DNA from: Xenorhabdus kozodoii
Lineage (GTDB): Bacteria; Pseudomonadota; Gammaproteobacteria; Enterobacterales; Enterobacteriaceae
Length of the DNA stretch: 64,000 bases
Assembly: GCF_002632875.1 (NCBI RefSeq)
Contig: NZ_NJCX01000006.1
Location: forward strand, 74,663 to 138,662
Reading direction: 5' to 3'
The position numbers and the translations under genes are program-made. Under the pieces are notes generated by a model. It was not told where the DNA came from. It was given only the letters and a program-made list of their open reading frames with translations, and ran no database searches. How positions within the stretch are numbered: the stretch's first letter is position 1; every line of letters starts with the position of its first letter. This document shows positions 8,859 to 20,626 of the stretch, in pieces.

Positions 8859-11456
8859 ATGGCTAAAGCTCTTGTTATAGTGGAGTCCCCGGCAAAAGCC
8901 AAAACAATCAATAAATATCTGGGGAATGACTACGTTGTAAAATCCAGTGTAGGTCATATCCGTGATTTGCCGACGAGTGGAACAGTGAGTCAAAAGAGTT
9001 CAAGCTCATCTACCGATAAGAATAAAAAGAAAGTAAAAAAAGATGAGAAAACGGCGCTGGTAAGTCGTATGGGCGTCGACCCTTACCATGGTTGGGAAGC
9101 GAACTACCAAATTTTGCCAGGCAAAGAAAAAGTTGTTTCAGAGCTGAAAACGCTGGCTGAAAAAGCCGAACACATCTATCTCGCAACGGATCTTGACCGC
9201 GAGGGAGAGGCTATTGCATGGCACCTGCGGGAAGTGATTGGCGGTGATGATACCCGTTTCAGTCGGGTTGTATTCAATGAAATTACCAAAAATGCAATCA
9301 CACAGGCTTTTGATAATCCGGGTGAGTTGAATATTGATCGCGTTAATGCCCAGCAAGCGCGCCGTTTTATGGATCGCGTTGTGGGTTACATGGTTTCACC
9401 GTTGCTATGGAAAAAAGTGGCCAGAGGGTTATCGGCCGGGCGGGTGCAATCTGTTGCTGTTCGTCTGGTGGTTGAACGAGAGCGTGAGATCAAGGCATTT
9501 GTGCCGGAAGAATATTGGCAACTGCACGCGGATTTAATGGCTAAGGATAGCACAGCCCTTCACATGGAAGTCACCCATGAGAAAGGAAAGCCATTTAAAC
9601 CCGTCAATGCGCAGCAAACGCATTCAGCCGTATCTTTGCTTGAAACAGCGAGATACAAAATCATTGAGCGTGAAGATCGTCCGACATCCAGTAAACCGAG
9701 TGCACCGTTTATTACCTCGACATTGCAACAGGCTGCAAGTACACGGCTTGGGTTTGGGGTTAAGAAAACCATGATGATGGCACAACGCCTATATGAAGCC
9801 GGTTATATCACTTATATGCGTACTGACTCGACTAATTTGAGCCAGGATGCATTGGAAATGGTTCGCGATTATATCAGTAACCACTTTGGTGACAAGTACT
9901 TGCCGCAAAGTGCCAATATCTATAGCAGCAAAGAAAACTCTCAGGAAGCGCATGAGGCGATTCGACCTTCTGATGTCGATGTCATGGCAGATGCATTGAA
10001 AGATATGGAAATTGATGCACAAAAATTGTATCAGCTTATCTGGCGTCAATTCATTGCCTGTCAGATGACGCCTGCGAAATATGATTCCACAACACTGACG
10101 GTTCAAGCTGGCGATTTTGAGTTACGTGCCAAAGGCCGTACCCTGCGTTTTGATGGTTGGACAAAAGTCATGCCGACTTTGCGTAAGGGAGATGAAGATA
10201 ATACCTTACCGGCAATTGAAGTGGGCACTGAACTTGGTTTGCAACAATTGATACCAAGTCAGCATTTTACAAAACCACCTGCGCGTTTTAGTGAAGCATC
10301 CCTGGTCAGGGAGCTGGAAAAACGCGGGATTGGTCGTCCATCGACTTATGCCTCGATTATTTCAACTATTCAAGAGCGTGGTTATGTTTGCGTTGAAAAT
10401 CGCCGTTTCTATGCGGAGAAAATGGGTGAAATCGTCAACGATCGTTTGGAAGAAAATTTCAACGAATTGATGAACTATGATTTTACGGCAAGAATGGAAG
10501 ACCAGCTCGATCATGTCGCCAACAATAAAGCGAACTGGAAAGGTGTTCTGGACGAATTTTTCTCTAATTTCAGTGAGCAGCTTGATATTGCCAGCAAAGA
10601 TCCCGACGAAGGCGGGATGCGTCCAAATCCGATGGTGATTACATCAATTGATTGCCCGACTTGTAGCCGTCCAATGGGAATTCGTACTGCGACAACAGGC
10701 GTATTTCTTGGCTGCTCTGGTTACGCGTTGTCACCTAAAGAGCGATGTAAGCAGACTATTAACCTTATCCCAGAAAATGAGATCCTGAATATTCTGGAAG
10801 GGGATGATGCTGAAACCAATGCATTGCGTGCTCGTCATCGTTGTAAAAAATGTGGTACAGCGATGGACAGTTATTTGATTGATAACCAGCGTAAATTGCA
10901 TGTATGCGGCAATAACCCAGAATGTGATGGTTATGAAGTAGAAGAAGGTGAATTTCGCATTAAGGGTTATGATGGCCCGATAGTGGAGTGCGATAAGTGC
11001 GGTTCAGAAATGCACCTGAAAATGGGGCGTTTTGGTAAATACATGGGCTGTACAAATGAAGGGTGTAAAAATACCCGTAAGATTTTACGTAATGGGGAAG
11101 TGGCGCCGCCGAAAGAAGATCCGGTTCCGTTACCTGAACTGGCGTGTGAAAAATCGGATGCCTACTTTGTTCTGCGTGATGGCGCATCAGGGATATTTTT
11201 AGCCGCCAACACTTTCCCTAAATCTCGCGAAACACGTGCGCCATTGGTGGAAGAGCTTGTTCGGTTTAAAGATCGCCTACCTGAGAAATTGCGTTACTTA
11301 GCGCAAGCGCCAGTTTCTGATCCAGAGGGATATAAAACGGTTGTCCGTTTTAGTCGTAAAACTAAACAGCAATACGTCTCTTCGGAGAAAAATGGCAAAG
11401 CTACCGGATGGGCTGCATTTTTTGTTGACGGGACTTGGGTTGTGAAAGAAAAGTAA
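8859..11456 (+). CDS. topA: DNA topoisomerase I (omega protein)
   Basis: Relaxes negatively supercoiled DNA by a type IA mechanism. 865 residues, the E. coli length. The Toprim domain begins [17 protein letters not shown] and includes [10 protein letters not shown]. The active-site tyrosine in [14 protein letters not shown] is Tyr319, the E. coli position. The C-terminal region has several four-cysteine zinc modules ([26 protein letters not shown] and partners) and a basic tail. Alone in its transcription unit, ahead of cysB as in E. coli. Confidence 0.98.
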   Translation: MAKALVIVESPAKAKTINKYLGNDYVVKSSVGHIRDLPTSGTVSQKSSSSSTDKNKKKVKKDEKTALVSRMGVDPYHGWEANYQILPGKEKVVSELKTLAEKAEHIYLATDLDREGEAIAWHLREVIGGDDTRFSRVVFNEITKNAITQAFDNPGELNIDRVNAQQARRFMDRVVGYMVSPLLWKKVARGLSAGRVQSVAVRLVVEREREIKAFVPEEYWQLHADLMAKDSTALHMEVTHEKGKPFKPVNAQQTHSAVSLLETARYKIIEREDRPTSSKPSAPFITSTLQQAASTRLGFGVKKTMMMAQRLYEAGYITYMRTDSTNLSQDALEMVRDYISNHFGDKYLPQSANIYSSKENSQEAHEAIRPSDVDVMADALKDMEIDAQKLYQLIWRQFIACQMTPAKYDSTTLTVQAGDFELRAKGRTLRFDGWTKVMPTLRKGDEDNTLPAIEVGTELGLQQLIPSQHFTKPPARFSEASLVRELEKRGIGRPSTYASIISTIQERGYVCVENRRFYAEKMGEIVNDRLEENFNELMNYDFTARMEDQLDHVANNKANWKGVLDEFFSNFSEQLDIASKDPDEGGMRPNPMVITSIDCPTCSRPMGIRTATTGVFLGCSGYALSPKERCKQTINLIPENEILNILEGDDAETNALRARHRCKKCGTAMDSYLIDNQRKLHVCGNNPECDGYEVEEGEFRIKGYDGPIVECDKCGSEMHLKMGRFGKYMGCTNEGCKNTRKILRNGEVAPPKEDPVPLPELACEKSDAYFVLRDGASGIFLAANTFPKSRETRAPLVEELVRFKDRLPEKLRYLAQAPVSDPEGYKTVVRFSRKTKQQYVSSEKNGKATGWAAFFVDGTWVVKEK

Positions 11457-11566
11457 TCTATCTGAAGATAAATTTGTCTATTATTCCCTCATTCATTGGG
11501 CATAATTCATAAAAATATATTTAGAGAGATATTTCTTTTTTTGTGGGAAAAGTAACTTTTCTTTCT

Positions 11567-11597
11567 AAAAAGCCAGTTTTTAAGACTGGCTTTTTTT
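11567..11597 (+). terminator. topA terminator
   Basis: Stem AAGCCAGT / ACTGGCTT with a short loop, followed by a run of seven T's, 110 bases after topA. The rest of the topA-cysB gap (11457-11816) is AT-rich and holds the cysB promoter region. I saw no other gene in it. Confidence 0.85.
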
Positions 11598-11753
11598 GTA
11601 TTTCGGCAAAATTAAAACACAATATATCTGCAACAGGTGATTGATAATAGTTACTCAACCTAATTATTTGTTATATAAATATATAGCAAGTGTTATAGTG
11701 GTTATATACTGACAAATATATATTCTATATAGTTATAAGTGGGTAACCATTAG

Positions 11754-12791
<1,038 letters not shown>

Positions 12792-12846
12792 AAATATTTA
12801 ATATCAGTAAGGTAGTCATCAAGAAACACATGCATCGAGAAGATTA

Positions 12847-12885
12847 AACCACCTCCTGGCGAGGGAGGTGGTTGATCTTTATTTT
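12847..12885 (+). terminator. cysB terminator
   Basis: Stem AACCACCTCC / GGGAGGTGGTT with a short loop, followed by a T-rich run, 55 bases after cysB. Confidence 0.8.
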
Positions 12886-12977
12886 TCTCATATCGGTTAA
12901 CTAATGCTTTCAGGGCTAAAGGTCATTTAATTAAAGCATCGTCATATTTTCAACTTTATGAAATAATAATAATAATT

Positions 12978-13817
12978 TTATGTTCCTTTTGGGATCACCT
13001 TCTTAAATTCACCACTGAAAAAATTGTCAGAATCTTCTATTGAAGATTTTTGGTTTTTAAGAATGAAATTATCAAAAGCTGTTTTCACACTATGATTTTC
13101 TAACGCTTGATAATTAAATAAGGAAATACAAGAGGAATAAGTAAATTTAACATTAACCTTTTCATTAGAAGCACAGCTTGACGCTATTTCTGCGTTGGTT
13201 CTGTCAAAATCTATTTTATACAATTTCATCTTAGGAACATACATTACGCGATCATCAATACCAATTGCTTCAATAACACTGGCCAATGTGAGGGTAGAAT
13301 AGTGATCGCCATTCTGTTTTAAACCTAGTCTTATAGCTTCCCCTTGCTTTTGCAGAAAATCTGAAAAACTTTTCAGGCTTGGGGAGTTTGCATTCAAAAT
13401 AATATCCATAATGAGTTGGAGCAAGTTTGTTGCAATCGAAACCCCTTTCATTTCATGCTGATATGTTTGACTTTCAATATTCATGACACTCATCAATGGC
13501 AGTTTTGCCATAAGATCGCCCCAGAATTCGATATCCGTCTTATATTCTTTGCCATGAATATGGGTGTATTTGGTAATGTAGTCAGCGACGATTGAAGAAA
13601 GTGCTATCTGTATTTTTTTGACTTCATTTACTTTCTGTATGACACTGGATTTGTCGATAATATTTGAAGTAATAATAAATTGTACAAGGCCGTCTGTATC
13701 GCTAAGCTGATAATCCGCCAAGGAAAATTTATCTTTAATACCCGCCGAAAAGAACTGATCGGCTTGTTGGATATGGCTTAGATAACGCTGGTAGTCTCTA
13801 TTTTTTTCTGTATCCAT
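12978..13817 (-). CDS. Unrecognised 279-residue protein, possible virulence-related accessory gene
   Basis: I do not recognise this protein with confidence. It has no signal peptide and no obvious membrane segment. The sequence looks mixed alpha/beta, with a hydrophobic amphipathic patch at about 126-141 (VSIATNLLQLIMDIIL) and two cysteines, Cys215 and Cys230, in the C-terminal third. A good ribosome site (GGAGA, 6 bases before the ATG) and a full-length frame support a real gene. It is more AT-rich than cysB and acnA on either side and lies next to a MITE-like repeat, so it was probably acquired. The length and C-terminal cysteines recall Pectobacterium Evf, a palmitoylated virulence factor, but that is a guess. 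Confidence 0.7.
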   Translation of the reverse strand: MDTEKNRDYQRYLSHIQQADQFFSAGIKDKFSLADYQLSDTDGLVQFIITSNIIDKSSVIQKVNEVKKIQIALSSIVADYITKYTHIHGKEYKTDIEFWGDLMAKLPLMSVMNIESQTYQHEMKGVSIATNLLQLIMDIILNANSPSLKSFSDFLQKQGEAIRLGLKQNGDHYSTLTLASVIEAIGIDDRVMYVPKMKLYKIDFDRTNAEIASSCASNEKVNVKFTYSSCISLFNYQALENHSVKTAFDNFILKNQKSSIEDSDNFFSGEFKKVIPKGT

Positions 13818-14059
13818 AATTTATCTCCACTCTCTAACGAACTCATTGAGTACCCTGAATATACCTTCATTTTTCAAATTGTAATTTGAAATTTATTAGC
13901 CAGAAATACGTAGAAACATGAGAGCCAATTCAATCAAACTGTTATGGCGTGAATAAAACATATCAACTTTAGGTGTGTCATCATTAAAATTTATCAATAA
14001 ATGAGGATTTACAGTGAGTTAGAAAAATAAGTGGTTATGGAATAACAAATATTTGCTTA

Positions 14060-14164
14060 TATACCAATTTAACTTCAAGTTGCCGTTTGTAAACCAACGA
14101 GAGTGTTTATATCTCCCCGCTACGCGGGGAGATATAAGACGCATCTTGAAAGGCGATTGGTATA
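14060..14164. repeat. MITE-like palindromic repeat, copy 1 (105 bp)
   Basis: Begins TATACCAAT and ends ATTGGTATA, a perfect 9-base terminal inverted repeat. Inside is the palindrome ATCTCCCCGC TAC GCGGGGAGAT. Near-identical copies lie at 56060-56164 and 60781-60885. Size, terminal repeats and lack of coding capacity fit a non-autonomous element or structured intergenic repeat. It ends 48 bases before the acnA start. The rest of the 13818-14212 gap shows no gene. Confidence 0.85.
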
Positions 14165-14212
14165 TGTTATGTTTAATGGTAACTGACCATAAATAATAAG
14201 AAAGGAGGAGTT

Positions 14213-16906
14213 ATGTCGTTTAAATTGAGAACAGGCTGTGCTTCAATGCTCTCGATTGGAAGCAAATCGAAATCCACTGGCAGTAAAACCTATCACTATT
14301 ACAGTTTACCTCTGTTATCTGAACAATTGGGTGATATCTCCCGTCTGCCAAAGTCCCTGAAGGTTTTGCTTGAAAATCTCTTGCGCAATATTGATGGTGA
14401 ATCGGTTATGGAGGACGATTTAAAGGCGCTGGTGGAATGGCAAAAAACCGGTCATGCAGACCGGGAGATTGCTTATCGTCCCGCCCGTGTCCTCATGCAG
14501 GATTTTACAGGCGTGCCGGCTGTCGTGGATCTTGCTGCGATGCGGGAAGCCGTATTGAGACTTGGTGGAAATGCAGAACAGGTTAATCCGCTATCTCCGG
14601 TTGATCTGGTTATCGATCACTCGGTGATGGTTGATAAGTTTGGCACTGAGCAGGCATTTTCAGAAAATGTCCAGATAGAGATGGCACGCAACTATGAGCG
14701 TTATCTGTTCCTGCGTTGGGGACAGAAGGCTTTCAATCGTTTCCGCGTTGTCCCGCCGGGAACGGGAATTTGCCATCAGGTTAACCTCGAATATTTGGGT
14801 AAAGCGGTTTGGTATGAAAATCAGGATGGTAAAGATTTTGCTTATCCTGATACGCTGGTTGGAACGGATTCTCATACGACCATGATTAATGGGTTGGGTG
14901 TCCTGGGCTGGGGAGTCGGGGGTATTGAAGCCGAGGCGGCTATGCTGGGGCAGCCAGTTTCCATGCTGATCCCAGATGTTGTTGGCTTTAAACTGACCGG
15001 AAAATTGCAGGAAGGAATAACGGCAACTGATCTTGTACTGACGGTAACACAGATGCTGCGCAAGCACGGTGTTGTGGGCAAATTTGTGGAATTTTACGGT
15101 GATGGGTTAGCTGATTTGCCGTTGGCGGATAGGGCAACGATTGCCAATATGTCCCCGGAATATGGTGCAACTTGCGGCTTCTTCCCCGTTGATGATATTA
15201 CATTAGACTATATGCGTTTGACGGGGCGCCATGAAGAAGAAATTGCGCTGGTTGAGACGTATTGCAAAACCCAGGGCCTGTGGCGTCATGCGGGGGATGA
15301 ACCTATTTTTACCAGCACCCTTGAGCTGGATATGTCGACGGTTGAAGCAAGTCTGGCTGGACCAAAACGACCTCAAGACCGAGTGGCACTGGGAAATGTA
15401 CCCCAAGCCTTTCAGTCTGCCCTGAAGTTGGACATCCATAAAACGCCCGGCCACTTATCTGCGATACCCGTTACCTTAGATAAGCAAACTTTTTCATTGC
15501 AAGATGGTGCCGTGGTGATTGCCGCCATCACCTCGTGTACCAACACCTCTAACCCCAGCGTCTTGATGACGGCGGGATTACTTGCCAAAAAAGCGGTTGA
15601 GAAAGGCTTGCAACGTCAACCATGGGTGAAAACTTCATTGGCTCCGGGTTCGAAAGTCGTGACAAGTTATCTGGAACTGGCAGGTTTCATGCCATATCTG
15701 GAAAAACTGGGTTTTAATTTAGTGGGGTATGGTTGTACTACCTGTATTGGTAACTCTGGGCCATTGCCTGATCCTATTGAGGTCGCGATTAAGCAAGCTG
15801 ATCTCACCGTTGGGGCGGTGCTTTCTGGTAACCGAAATTTTGAAGGCCGCATTCATCCCTTGGTGAAAACCAACTGGTTGGCATCACCACCGCTGGTGGT
15901 CGCATATGCACTTTCCGGCAGTATGAAAACAGATCTGACGCGAGAGCCTATTGGGAAAGATCAACAAGGCAATGCGGTTTACCTGAAAGATATCTGGCCT
16001 AATAATAAAGAAGTTGCAGAAGCGGTTAGAAAAGTCAAAACCGAAATGTTCCATAAGGAATACAATTCTGTGTTTGATGGCGACGAACATTGGCAAGCTC
16101 TGAGCATTGAAAGTTCATCGACTTATTCTTGGCAGCCAGATTCTACCTATATACGCCACCCCCCTTTCTTCACTGATATGACGGCTGAACCTAAACCAGT
16201 GACAGATATTCATCAGGCTCACATCTTGGCGATTTTGGGTGATTCAATCACGACGGATCATATTTCCCCTGCGGGCAATATCAAAGCTGACAGCCCAGCC
16301 GGACGTTACTTGCAGGAACAGGGTGTTGCCCCCCAAGATTTTAACTCTTATGGCTCAAGGCGTGGCAACCACGAAGTGATGATGCGGGGAACGTTTGCCA
16401 ATATCCGTATTCGCAATGAAATGACAGGGATTGAAGGAGGATATACCCGTCATATTCCTTCACAATCTCAACTCACCATTTATGATGCCGCTATGCGTTA
16501 TCAGCAAGAGAAAATACCCTTAGCCGTTATTGCGGGTAAAGAATATGGCTCAGGTTCAAGCCGTGACTGGGCGGCAAAAGGAACAAGGTTGCTGGGGGTT
16601 AGGGTTGTGATTGCGGAATCTTTTGAACGTATCCACCGTTCTAACCTGATCGGTATGGGGGTTTTGCCATTGGAATTTCCCCAAGGCGTTAGCCGTAAAA
16701 CGTTAAACCTGACAGGAGAAGAGCGAATTGATATTGCAGGATTAGCTCATATCCAGCCAGGGCAAACTATTGCGGTGAAAATTAGCTATGCCAATGGACA
16801 GGAAATTGTGATTAACGCTCGTTGCCGCATTGATACAGGAACAGAGCTGGCTTATTTCTATAATGATGGCATTTTGCATTATGTGATTCGTAATATGCTG
16901 AAATGA
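14213..16906 (+). CDS. acnA: Aconitate hydratase A
   Basis: Interconverts citrate and isocitrate in the TCA cycle through a [4Fe-4S] cluster. 897 residues, slightly longer than E. coli AcnA (891) because of a longer N-terminus before TYHYYSLP. Cluster ligands are Cys442 (TSCTNTSNP), Cys508 and Cys511 (GCTTCIGNSG). The C-terminal swivel domain has GSRRGNHEVMMRG and KEYGSGSSRDWAAKG. A very strong ribosome site (AAGGAGGAG) precedes the ATG. In E. coli this enzyme is the stress-induced form; the repeat just upstream may affect its promoter. Confidence 0.98.
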   Translation: MSFKLRTGCASMLSIGSKSKSTGSKTYHYYSLPLLSEQLGDISRLPKSLKVLLENLLRNIDGESVMEDDLKALVEWQKTGHADREIAYRPARVLMQDFTGVPAVVDLAAMREAVLRLGGNAEQVNPLSPVDLVIDHSVMVDKFGTEQAFSENVQIEMARNYERYLFLRWGQKAFNRFRVVPPGTGICHQVNLEYLGKAVWYENQDGKDFAYPDTLVGTDSHTTMINGLGVLGWGVGGIEAEAAMLGQPVSMLIPDVVGFKLTGKLQEGITATDLVLTVTQMLRKHGVVGKFVEFYGDGLADLPLADRATIANMSPEYGATCGFFPVDDITLDYMRLTGRHEEEIALVETYCKTQGLWRHAGDEPIFTSTLELDMSTVEASLAGPKRPQDRVALGNVPQAFQSALKLDIHKTPGHLSAIPVTLDKQTFSLQDGAVVIAAITSCTNTSNPSVLMTAGLLAKKAVEKGLQRQPWVKTSLAPGSKVVTSYLELAGFMPYLEKLGFNLVGYGCTTCIGNSGPLPDPIEVAIKQADLTVGAVLSGNRNFEGRIHPLVKTNWLASPPLVVAYALSGSMKTDLTREPIGKDQQGNAVYLKDIWPNNKEVAEAVRKVKTEMFHKEYNSVFDGDEHWQALSIESSSTYSWQPDSTYIRHPPFFTDMTAEPKPVTDIHQAHILAILGDSITTDHISPAGNIKADSPAGRYLQEQGVAPQDFNSYGSRRGNHEVMMRGTFANIRIRNEMTGIEGGYTRHIPSQSQLTIYDAAMRYQQEKIPLAVIAGKEYGSGSSRDWAAKGTRLLGVRVVIAESFERIHRSNLIGMGVLPLEFPQGVSRKTLNLTGEERIDIAGLAHIQPGQTIAVKISYANGQEIVINARCRIDTGTELAYFYNDGILHYVIRNMLK

Positions 16907-16950
16907 TAAAATTGAAATAAGTATCAATCGAAAAATCACATTTAGAAATA

Positions 16951-16980
16951 AAAACTGCGCCCACACCGACGCAGTTTTTT
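16951..16980. terminator. Bidirectional terminator between acnA and ribA
   Basis: Stem AAAACTGCG / CGCAGTTTT with a 10-base loop and a T-run on the plus strand (A-run on the other side) between convergent genes. Confidence 0.85.
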
Positions 16981-17011
16981 GTCACATTTGCTGAATGTAA
17001 TAAGAAGACTT

Positions 17012-17620
17012 TTAGCTTGATTTGGATAATAGATGCCCCATGCGGCTGGCTTTGGTATCCAAATAGTAAGCATTTTTGGGATTACGCCCGACAATCAGTG
17101 GAACACGTTCGATGATATTAATACCCGCACCTATCATGATTTCAACTTTTTTGGGGTTGTTGGTAAGAAGGCGAACTGCATTAATATTCAATAACTTATA
17201 CATGTCTGAGCACAGGGTGAAATCTCTTTCATCGGCAGCAAAACCTAATTGATGGTTGGCCTCAACAGTATCAATACCTTGATCCTGTAAAGCGTAGGCC
17301 CGAATTTTATTCAGTAAGCCAATATTGCGTCCTTCCTGGCGGTGATAAAGTAAAACACCGCGGCCTTCCTGGCTAATTTGTGCAAGCGCGGCTTCTAATT
17401 GAAAACCACAATCACATCTTAGACTGAATAAAGCATCACCAGTGAGGCATTCTGAGTGGATCCGCGATAATACCGGTTCATCGCCAGAAATATCGCCGAA
17501 AACAAGGGCGACGTGATCGTGGCCTGTTTTGGTTTCTTCAAACCCAATCATTAAAAACTCGCCCCACGGGGTAGGTAATTTTGCTTCAGCTACTCGTTTT
17601 AGCTGCATTTTTGTATTCAT
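17012..17620 (-). CDS. ribA: GTP cyclohydrolase II
   Basis: First step of riboflavin synthesis: opens the imidazole ring of GTP. The zinc ligands are in [19 protein letters not shown] (Cys58, Cys69, Cys71), and [16 protein letters not shown] is the catalytic region. Almost identical to E. coli RibA from [18 protein letters not shown] onward. That methionine is residue 5 here, so the start could be at 17608 instead; neither has a strong ribosome site. In E. coli pgpB lies between ribA and lapA; it is missing here. Confidence 0.96.
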   Translation of the reverse strand: MNTKMQLKRVAEAKLPTPWGEFLMIGFEETKTGHDHVALVFGDISGDEPVLSRIHSECLTGDALFSLRCDCGFQLEAALAQISQEGRGVLLYHRQEGRNIGLLNKIRAYALQDQGIDTVEANHQLGFAADERDFTLCSDMYKLLNINAVRLLTNNPKKVEIMIGAGINIIERVPLIVGRNPKNAYYLDTKASRMGHLLSKSS

Positions 17621-17980
17621 ATGATGATTTAACTCGTTATAAATATTACGATACTTAAAATAATACCGGTTGAGAAATCAGCTAAAACTACGCAAAAAAT
17701 TTTTTCTGATTACAACGCATGCACGCTGATGCATTGTAACAGAAATTATTAATATGCATGAATTTAAAGCGCCTGGTTCTTTAATGATGAGCCGATTAGC
17801 ATGCTAAACTATAGGCAGATTTTTGCAGATGAATTTATCCCAAAAGAGGGAATTCCACGTTTGTTGCAATAAATTGTTTCCTTTACGTAGACGTGTGTCG
17901 ATGAGAAATGCTAATTTAACACGCCACTATGTCTGTTATTTGGCATAACCAATCAGCAACAATAGATAACAGGAAGAAAT
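17621..17980. other. ribA-lapA divergent intergenic region without pgpB
   Basis: 360 bases between divergent genes, without a coding frame of note. It should contain the ribA and lapA promoters. The family gene expected here from E. coli order, pgpB, is absent and I saw no remnant of it. Confidence 0.4.
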
Positions 17981-18295
17981 GTGAAATATTTTCTGATCTT
18001 ATTACTGGCTCTGGTTGTTTTTGTTATCTCAGTAACACTGGGAGCAAATAATAATCAGATAGTGACATTTAATTATTTGATTGCGAAAGGCGATTACTCT
18101 GTATCCACATTACTGGCTGCATTGTTTGCTGTTGGTTTTATCCTCGGTTGGGGAATTTGTGGAGTTTTTTACTTACGCGCCCGTATTTCTTTACGACATG
18201 CGAAACGTAAAATCAAGCGACTGGAAACTCAAGTAGGGCAGTCACCTGAATCATCCACAAAAGTCGTATCTACCGTAGCATTAAACAAGGAATAA
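17981..18295 (+). CDS. lapA: LapA, LPS assembly inner-membrane protein
   Basis: Small inner-membrane partner of LapB in the control of lipopolysaccharide synthesis. 104 residues with two membrane segments (about 2-20 and 43-64) and a basic coiled tail (SLRHAKRKIKRLETQV). Start is GTG at 17981 with GGAAG upstream. lapB follows 6 bases later, so they form one operon. Confidence 0.93.
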   Translation: MKYFLILLLALVVFVISVTLGANNNQIVTFNYLIAKGDYSVSTLLAALFAVGFILGWGICGVFYLRARISLRHAKRKIKRLETQVGQSPESSTKVVSTVALNKE

Positions 18296-18301
18296 TTCTC
18301 C

Positions 18302-19471
18302 ATGTTAGAGCTGTTGTTTCTGTTGCTTCCCATTGCTGCCGCTTATGGCTGGTATATGGGGCGCAGAAGTGCTCAACAAGATAAACAACAATCGGCAAAT
18401 CGCCTTTCACGTGAATATGTTGATGGTGTCAACTTTTTGCTCTCCAATCAGCAAGATAAGGCAGTAGATTTATTTCTTGATATGCTGAAAGAGGATAGTT
18501 CTGCATTTGAAGCCCACCTAACACTAGGAAATCTCTTCCGTTCCCGTGGTGAAGTTGAAAAAGCTATCCGTATTCACCAGTCTTTGATGGAAAGTGCTTC
18601 CCTGACATTTGAACAGCGTTTGCTTGCGATCCAGCAGCTTGGGCAAGATTATATGGCTGCGGGGGTCTATGATCGCGCTGAGAATATGTTCGTCCAGCTT
18701 GTTGACGAAACTGACTTCCGTGAAAATGCCTTCAACGCCTTGCTAACCCTTTATCAGTCAATCAGTGATTGGAATAAAGCCATTGATATTGCTGAAAAAC
18801 TCGTGAAATTGGGCAAGCACCATTTTCGGGAAGAGATCGCCCATTTCTACTGTGAGTTGGCGCTGCAATGTATGGGCAGTGACGATTTTAGTGATGCGAT
18901 CGGTTATTTGAATAAGGCATCCCAGGCAAACAAAAACTGTGCCCGTACTTCTATTATGTTTGGCCGTATTTATATGGCTCAAGGGGAATATCTTAAAGCC
19001 ACCAATGCGCTGAAACGTATTCTCGATCAGGATAAACAACTGGTCAGCGAATCTTTGCCAATGTTGCAAGAATGTTACCAATATCTATCCCAGCCGGATG
19101 AATGGCAATCATTTGTACAGTGCTGTGTAGAAGAAAAGTGTGGTGCGATTGCTGAGCTTCATATGGCCGATATCCTTGAAAAGAGAGAAGGACGTGATGT
19201 CGCCCAAAATTTCATTAACCGTCAACTGGAACGCCATCCAACCATGAGGCTGTTTTATCGCCTGATGGATTACCATCTGGCGGAAGCAGAAGAAGGGCGG
19301 GCTAAAGAAAGCCTGATCCTTTTACGTAATATGGTTGGTGAGCAAATCCGCACAAAACCTGATTATCGATGTCATAAATGTGGCTTCACTTCCCGCGCGT
19401 TATATTGGCATTGTCCATCCTGTCGTTCCTGGGACGCGATTAAACCGATCCGAGGATTAGATGGTCAGTGA
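18302..19471 (+). CDS. lapB: LapB (YciM), TPR protein regulating LpxC turnover
   Basis: Inner-membrane adaptor that brings LpxC to the FtsH protease and so balances LPS and phospholipid synthesis. 389 residues: N-terminal membrane helix (1-18), then tetratricopeptide repeats (for example HLTLGNLFRSRGEVEKAIRI), and a C-terminal rubredoxin-type metal site CHKCGF...CPSCRSW at about 359-377. Length equals E. coli LapB. Confidence 0.96.
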   Translation: MLELLFLLLPIAAAYGWYMGRRSAQQDKQQSANRLSREYVDGVNFLLSNQQDKAVDLFLDMLKEDSSAFEAHLTLGNLFRSRGEVEKAIRIHQSLMESASLTFEQRLLAIQQLGQDYMAAGVYDRAENMFVQLVDETDFRENAFNALLTLYQSISDWNKAIDIAEKLVKLGKHHFREEIAHFYCELALQCMGSDDFSDAIGYLNKASQANKNCARTSIMFGRIYMAQGEYLKATNALKRILDQDKQLVSESLPMLQECYQYLSQPDEWQSFVQCCVEEKCGAIAELHMADILEKREGRDVAQNFINRQLERHPTMRLFYRLMDYHLAEAEEGRAKESLILLRNMVGEQIRTKPDYRCHKCGFTSRALYWHCPSCRSWDAIKPIRGLDGQ

Positions 19472-19554
19472 CACTGTCACCATTAAGTTGCTATTTATTA
19501 GCGACTAAAGTTTATAATTGATTCAAATTAATAGATAAATCAAAGGGCCTAAAA

Positions 19555-20295
19555 ATGACCTCCCGCACAGTTCACACTCTAGCTAAGCAGATCGACTCGC
19601 CTGTTATTGTTGCATTGGATTATGACAGCCAGGATGCAGCGTTGGCATTTGTCGACAAGATTGATCCCCAATCCTGTCGCCTGAAAGTGGGTAAGGAGAT
19701 GTTTACACTGTATGGTCCGCAATTTGTTCAGGTACTGCATCAGCGTGGTTTTGAAGTATTTTTGGATCTTAAATTTCATGATATTCCCAATACAACGGCA
19801 AAGGCTGTCGCTGCTGCGGCTGAACTGGGCGTGTGGATGGTTAACGTGCATGCAAGTGGTGGCGCGAGAATGATGACAGCGGCTAAAGAAGCATTATTGC
19901 CTTACGGCAAGGACGCGCCTTTGTTGATTGCAGTGACCGTGCTGACCAGTATGGAACAGTCTGATCTATTGGAAACAGGCATTGATGTGACACCAGCGCA
20001 GCATGCTGAGCGCTTGGCGTTATTGGCAAACCAGTGTGGTTTAAACGGTGTTGTCTGTTCAGCCCATGAAGCACAACAATTGAAAACAGCATGCGGGCAA
20101 GCGTTCCAGCTTGTTACCCCAGGCATTCGTCCTGAAGGTACAGCAGCGGGAGATCAGCGCCGGATCATGACACCTCCCCAAGCGGTTCAGGCAGGGGTGG
20201 ATTATATGGTGATTGGGCGTCCAATTACCCGCGCAGATAATCCGGCACTGGCGCTACAGCAGATTAACCACGCTATCGGAGTCATTCATGGATAA
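19555..20295 (+). CDS. pyrF: Orotidine 5'-phosphate decarboxylase
   Basis: Converts OMP to UMP, the last step of pyrimidine synthesis. 246 residues in a TIM barrel. Asp22 lies in the first strand (VALDYD), Lys44 follows, and the catalytic tetrad segment is [10 protein letters not shown] (Asp71, Lys73, Asp76). The phosphate site is VTPGIRPEG with [10 protein letters not shown]. It overlaps the start of yciH by 8 bases. Confidence 0.97.
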   Translation: MTSRTVHTLAKQIDSPVIVALDYDSQDAALAFVDKIDPQSCRLKVGKEMFTLYGPQFVQVLHQRGFEVFLDLKFHDIPNTTAKAVAAAAELGVWMVNVHASGGARMMTAAKEALLPYGKDAPLLIAVTVLTSMEQSDLLETGIDVTPAQHAERLALLANQCGLNGVVCSAHEAQQLKTACGQAFQLVTPGIRPEGTAAGDQRRIMTPPQAVQAGVDYMVIGRPITRADNPALALQQINHAIGVIHG

Positions 20296-20611
20296 TAATT
20301 CTCGATTGGTCTACTCGACAGAGGGTGGCCGTCTCCAGGAGGAAAAGGTAGCGCCTTCTCGTCCGAAAGGTGATGGTGTCGTGCGTATCCAACGCCAGAC
20401 CAGTGGCCGAAAAGGGAAAGGTGTTTGTGTGATCACAGGCATTGATGCTGACGACCAAACTCTGGCTAAGTTGGCCGCCGAACTAAAGAAAAAATGTGGC
20501 TGTGGGGGTTCTGTCAAAGAGGGTGAAATTGAAATTCAGGGCGATAAGCGTGATTTGCTGAAACAATTATTGGAAGCAAAAGGCATGAAGGTAAAACTGG
20601 CTGGAGGCTAA
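20288..20611 (+). CDS. yciH: YciH, SUI1/eIF1-like translation factor
   Basis: Bacterial homologue of eukaryotic eIF1 that can monitor start codon choice on the ribosome. 107 residues from [15 protein letters not shown], with a flexible N-terminal third and a SUI1 domain ([19 protein letters not shown], then [20 protein letters not shown]). The frame is open upstream to 20213, but the ATG at 20288, overlapping pyrF, matches E. coli YciH. Confidence 0.95.
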   Translation: MDNNSRLVYSTEGGRLQEEKVAPSRPKGDGVVRIQRQTSGRKGKGVCVITGIDADDQTLAKLAAELKKKCGCGGSVKEGEIEIQGDKRDLLKQLLEAKGMKVKLAGG

Positions 20612-20626
20612 GCCCGAATTGTCATA

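Noticed and set aside
12978-13817. Confident assignment to the Evf virulence factor
   Set aside because: Only length and cysteine position suggest it; without a profile search the name is not supported.
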